From the NCBI RefSeq assembly GCF_026151205.1, contig NC_087083.1, positions 1,488,001 to 1,552,000 on the forward strand: a stretch of DNA of 64,000 bases, read 5' to 3'. Source of the DNA: Bolinopsis microptera. Taxonomy: Eukaryota > Ctenophora > Tentaculata > Lobata > Bolinopsidae. The position numbers and the translations under genes were made by a program. Below the pieces are notes generated by a model that made no database searches, was not told the DNA's origin, and saw only the letters and a program-made list of their open reading frames with translations. Shown here piece after piece: positions 60,309 through 64,000 of the stretch. Within the stretch, counting starts at the first letter, position 1, and each line of letters opens with the position of its first letter.

Positions 60309-61955
60309 ACAGTTTTTGGGATCCCAAAGCTATGAGATCTTTTTTTCTGGGTCATTCCATAAATGGCATTATATCGGCAAGATGCATAATATTTCAGTTG
60401 CGAATATATCCAGATTCCTATCGGATATTATATTTAGCTGCCAATGATGACTGCCATCTACTGCAAAGTGCTTTGGGCTGTTGTGATGTGGCGAGTCAGA
60501 GGTTAGAGTCGCAGGTTGCGTACGCTAGGACCTTCTCTGGATTAGATGACATCGTGTCTGAGACTACATCTGCTCTACCAAAGAGTCTGCTTCGTATCCG
60601 GCACGGATGGTAGCTGTGTACGACAACCATTGCCTTACGATTTCTTCGAGGCTTCATCACATGCAGATTGCAGGGCATGTGGCACTCTTCTCGTAGTCAA
60701 TTCTAGCCTTGTAACGAGCTATGTCCAAATAGTGCCCTGATCTTGGTTCGAGACTTGGACTAGTAGGGTGGCCTCCTTCATGCTCGTGATCTTTTTATCT
60801 GTTTTTCCTACTGCAACCCTTGAAGGTCTGTGATACTAGAGGGCTTTTGTTTACCGCGATCTCTGTTCAACAAGGTGAACTGCATCGTTTATTGTGCTGA
60901 TGGGCTGGAAAAGAAAGCTGCTTGTTTGATGTCAAGATTTATTATTCTCGTTTTCTGTATACACTACATACATTTTCAAAAGAAGCATAAGTTTAAATAG
61001 GTTCTTTCGTATGTTTCCAATCTTACATACTCATGTTCTTAGGGACAGGGAGGTGGTACTGGTATTGATAAAGGTGTCGGCGAGATTTTATTTGCTGTCC
61101 GAAAGTCACATATTGATATAGGTTTGCCGTCTGGTCAATGGACATGGAGCTGTAGAACATCGTGCTTTGGCTTTGATAAAGATTGAAAAGTCTATCAGTA
61201 TCAAGTTGCCGTTGCATATCAAGATAGGTGCATCTAGGACAAGAGCTGCTGGCCGGAAATGAAGATACGTAGAAGCTAGGTCAACAAATGGTTTTCTCGA
61301 TAAAATCTTTGGGTTTAGGAGTCGGGGTTCTTTGGTATCTCCTGAGCAAGATAAAGAATAACATTATAATTTAATCTTAATATTAGATTTTAAGACTTAA
61401 TATCGATGTAAAAATATAAAGTCTGCAAGGATAATTCAATATGACCTATGCTTTGAATTATTTATAAACAAAGCCACATCAGATTTCGATGGGAATATTG
61501 AGCACTTACAATATCTGTTAGTGATATGCTCATCAAGTCTTTTCGTCGCGAGAGACGAAATGCTCGAGGTCTCTTTACGTCCGGTCTGAAAAAGCAAATT
61601 ATTGTAGTTGCAAAATGCTATGACACAAACAATTCAAGGCAGATTCGGCTAACTTAAAAATGTGAACTACAAAATAATTTGTAAGTTAAGGGGGGGGGGG
61701 GGGCTCATTTTGTTTTTGTCTGTTTTTGTACGTTCGATTTTGTCCGTTTTCAGAAAATATAAGGGTACCAAACTTTTGATTTAAATTGTCTCCACAATTT
61801 GTAACAGGCTATCTGCAGAAATGGGTAGCACGGTTGATGACCATGGTCCTTTCTCAAACTTTCAATCCTCAATTAGGTACAAAGAATAGTCTATACATTT
61901 TTAATAACATAAAAAGGGATGAGAATCACTTTATTTATGAAAAATATCGTTCTTG
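60309..61955. other. No gene recognised
   Basis: Mixed-composition DNA. 60,430-60,780 is slightly GC-richer with short frames on both strands (for example 60,496-60,678, minus) that match nothing I know; it could be a degraded 5' part of the adjacent LINE. A run of ~14 G occurs at ~61,690. Otherwise unremarkable. Confidence 0.35.
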
Positions 61956-64000
61956 AGGAGGAGGAGGACTGAGGAGGAGGAGGAGGAGGAGGAGGAGGAG
62001 GAGGAGGAGGAGGAGGAGGAGGAGGAGGACTGAGGAGGAGGAGGAGGAGGAGGAGGAGGAGGAGGAGGAGGAGGAGGAGGACTGAGGAGGAAGAGGAGGA
62101 GGAGGAGGAGGAGGAGGAGGAGGACTGAGGAGGACTGAGAGGAGGAGACTGAGGAGGAGGAAGACTGAGGAGGAGGAAGACTGCAAGGAGGACTGAGGAG
62201 GAGGAGAACTGAGGAGGAGGAGGAGGAGGACTGAGAAGGAGGAGGACTGAGGAGGAGGAAGCATCTAAATTTTATTTTCATAATAGGGGGAGGACTGAGG
62301 GAAAGGAGGAGGACTGAGGAGGAGGAGGACTGAGGAGGACTGAGGAGGAGGATGACTGAGGAGGAGGAAGACTGAGGAGGAGGAGGACTGAGAAGGAGGA
62401 GGACTGAGGAGGAGGAGGTGGAGGAGGAGGAGGAGGAGGAGGAGGACTGAGGAGGATTGAGGAGGAGGAAGACTGAGGAGGAGGATGAAGACTGAGGAGG
62501 ATGAAGACTGATGAGGATGAGGAGAAGGAGGAGGAGGAGGACTGAGGAGGACTGAGGAGGACTGAGGAAGAGGAGGAGGACTGAGGAAGAGGAGGAGGAC
62601 TGAGGAGGTCAGGACTGAGGAGCAAGAGGAGGACTGAGGAGGAGGAGGAGGACTGAGGAGGACCGAGGATGAGGAGGAGGAGTACTGATGAGGAGGAGGA
62701 GGAAGAGAGGATGAGGAGGAGGAAGAGAGGAGGAGGAGGAGGAGGAGGAGGAGGAGGAGGAGGAGGAGAAGGAGGAGGAGGAGGAGGAAAACTGAGGAGG
62801 ACTGAGGAGGACTGAGGACTGAGGAGGAAAAGGATGACTGAGGAGGAGGAGGAGGAGGAGGACTGAGGAGGAGGACTGAAGAGGAGGAGGACTGAGGAGG
62901 AGGAGGACTGAGGAGGAGGAAGACTGAGGAGGAGGAAAACTGAGGAGGACTGAGGACTGAGGAGGAGGAAGACTGAGGAGGAGGAAGACTGAGGAGGAGG
63001 AGGAGGAAGACTGAGGAGGAGGTGGACTGAGGAGGAGGAGGACTGAGGAGGACTGAAGAGGAGGAGGACTGAGGAGGACTGAGGAGGAGGGAGACTGAGG
63101 AGGAGGAAGACTGAGGAGGAGAAAGACTGAGGAGGACTGAGGAGGAGGAGAACTGAGGAGGAGGAGGAGGACTGAGAAGGAGGAGGACTGAGGAGGAGGA
63201 AGCATCTAAATTTTATTTTCATAATAGGGGGAGGACTGAGGGAAAGGAGGAGGACTGATGAGGACTGAGGAGGAGGATGACTGAGGAGGAGGAAGACTGA
63301 GGAGGAGGAGGACTGAGAAGGAGAAGGACTGAGAAGGAGGAGGTGGAGGAGGAGGAGGAGGAGGAGGAGGACTGAGGAGGATTGAGGAGGAGGAAGACTG
63401 AGTAGGAGGAGGAAGACTGAGGAGGATAAGGACTGATGAGTATGAGGAGGAGGAGGACTGAGGAGGACTGAGGAGGACTGAGGAAGAGGAGGAGGACTGA
63501 GGAGGTCAGGACTGAGGAGCAAGAGGAGGACTGAGGAGGAGGAGGAGGACTGAGGAGGACTGAGGAGGAGGAGGATGAGGACTGATGAGGAGGAGGAGGA
63601 AGAGAGGATGAGGAGGAGGAAGAGAGGAGGAGGAGGAGGAAGAGAGGATGAGGAGGAGGAAGAGAAGAGGAGGAGGAGGAGGAGGAGGAGGAGGAGGAGG
63701 AGGAGGAGGAGGAGGAGGAGGAGGAGGAGGAGGAGGAGGACTGACAAGGACTGAGGAGGAAAAGGATGACTGAGGAGGAGGAGGAGGAGGACTGATGAGG
63801 AGGACTGAAGAGGAGGAGGACTGAGGAGGAGGAGGACTGAGGAGGAGGAAGACTGAGGAGGAAGAAAACTGAGGAGGACTGAGGAGGACTGAGGACTGAG
63901 GAGGAGGAAGACTGAGGAGGAGGAGGAGGAGGAGGACTGAGGATGAGGAGGACTGAGGAGGAGGAGGACTGAGGAGGACTGAAGAGGAGGAGGACTGAGG
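61956..64000 (+). repeat. Polypurine GAG/GGA minisatellite with higher-order repeat
   Basis: More than 2 kb of almost pure purine on the + strand, built from GAG/GGA triplets and a 'gaggaggactga' variant, running off the window end. A single-copy-looking insert ('agcatctaaattttattttc') occurs at ~62,259 and again at ~63,200 with the same surroundings, showing a ~940 bp higher-order unit. The long minus-strand frames (62,278-63,747 and others) are runs of S, L and P from the repeat and are not proteins. Confidence 0.9.

Noticed and set aside
62505-62540. Further hammerhead cores (CTGATGAG) in the purine array
   Set aside because: No GAAAC core, no stem II and no cleavage triplet follow; the match is a chance product of the GAG/CTGA repeat.
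61931-63747. Long S/L/P-rich minus-strand frames (up to 489 codons)
   Set aside because: They are translations of GAG/GGA repeats; trinucleotide repeats lack stops by chance and overlapping frames look the same.

Overview
This is eukaryotic, almost certainly invertebrate animal, DNA. It is AT-rich and gene-poor, and consists mostly of transposable elements, satellites and nested inverted repeats. The pointers are an RTE/Jockey-like LINE reverse transcriptase, tRNA-derived SINE sequence (one copy carrying a hammerhead ribozyme), several MITE families with recognisable target-site duplications (hAT-like, Mutator-like, piggyBac-like), and degenerate CCCTAA (TTAGGG-type) telomere-like repeats, which argue against arthropods and nematodes. 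I cannot name the species.

Layout. 1-13,000 is a giant palindrome whose two ~6.5 kb arms meet at ~6,562 with a ~13 nt spacer. 12,530-27,575 is a second palindrome that shares the junction segment with the first. Its arms are ~3.4 kb and its ~8.2 kb loop is bizarre: 16,200-22,640 contains almost no G on the + strand, and 22,650-24,105 has yet another composition. Arm copies in 1-27,575 differ by many small indels and homopolymer differences. Repeats right of 27,575 are much more uniform, and long ORFs survive there. I therefore suspect that 1-27,575 comes from uncorrected, fold-back-chimeric long-read sequence, but a real terminal palindrome cannot be excluded.

27,633-29,400 is a ~280 bp satellite. 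29,638-47,782 is an ~18 kb structure with long inverted arms built from AAGCGCTT-rich tandem units. Its 12.7 kb interior holds a hAT-like MITE rich in CCCGGT hexamers, degenerate tandem repeats, a fold-back element with 42 bp perfect palindromes, a ~0.9 kb MITE and two Mutator-like MITEs containing telomere-like repeats. Its right arm is split by a 2.08 kb TTAA-flanked element.

The only convincing non-LINE gene is at 48,183-50,350: a NERD-nuclease plus superfamily-1 helicase protein, broken once by a one-base frameshift in an A run. 50,480-57,400 is SINE, MITE and duplicated noncoding DNA, including the hammerhead SINE at ~53,760. 58,263-60,284 is a 5'-truncated LINE with an intact 673-residue reverse transcriptase and a 17 bp repeat tail. 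61,956-64,000 is a polypurine (GAG/GGA) minisatellite with higher-order structure.

There is no operon-like organisation. The genes present are independent mobile or possibly defence-related units.
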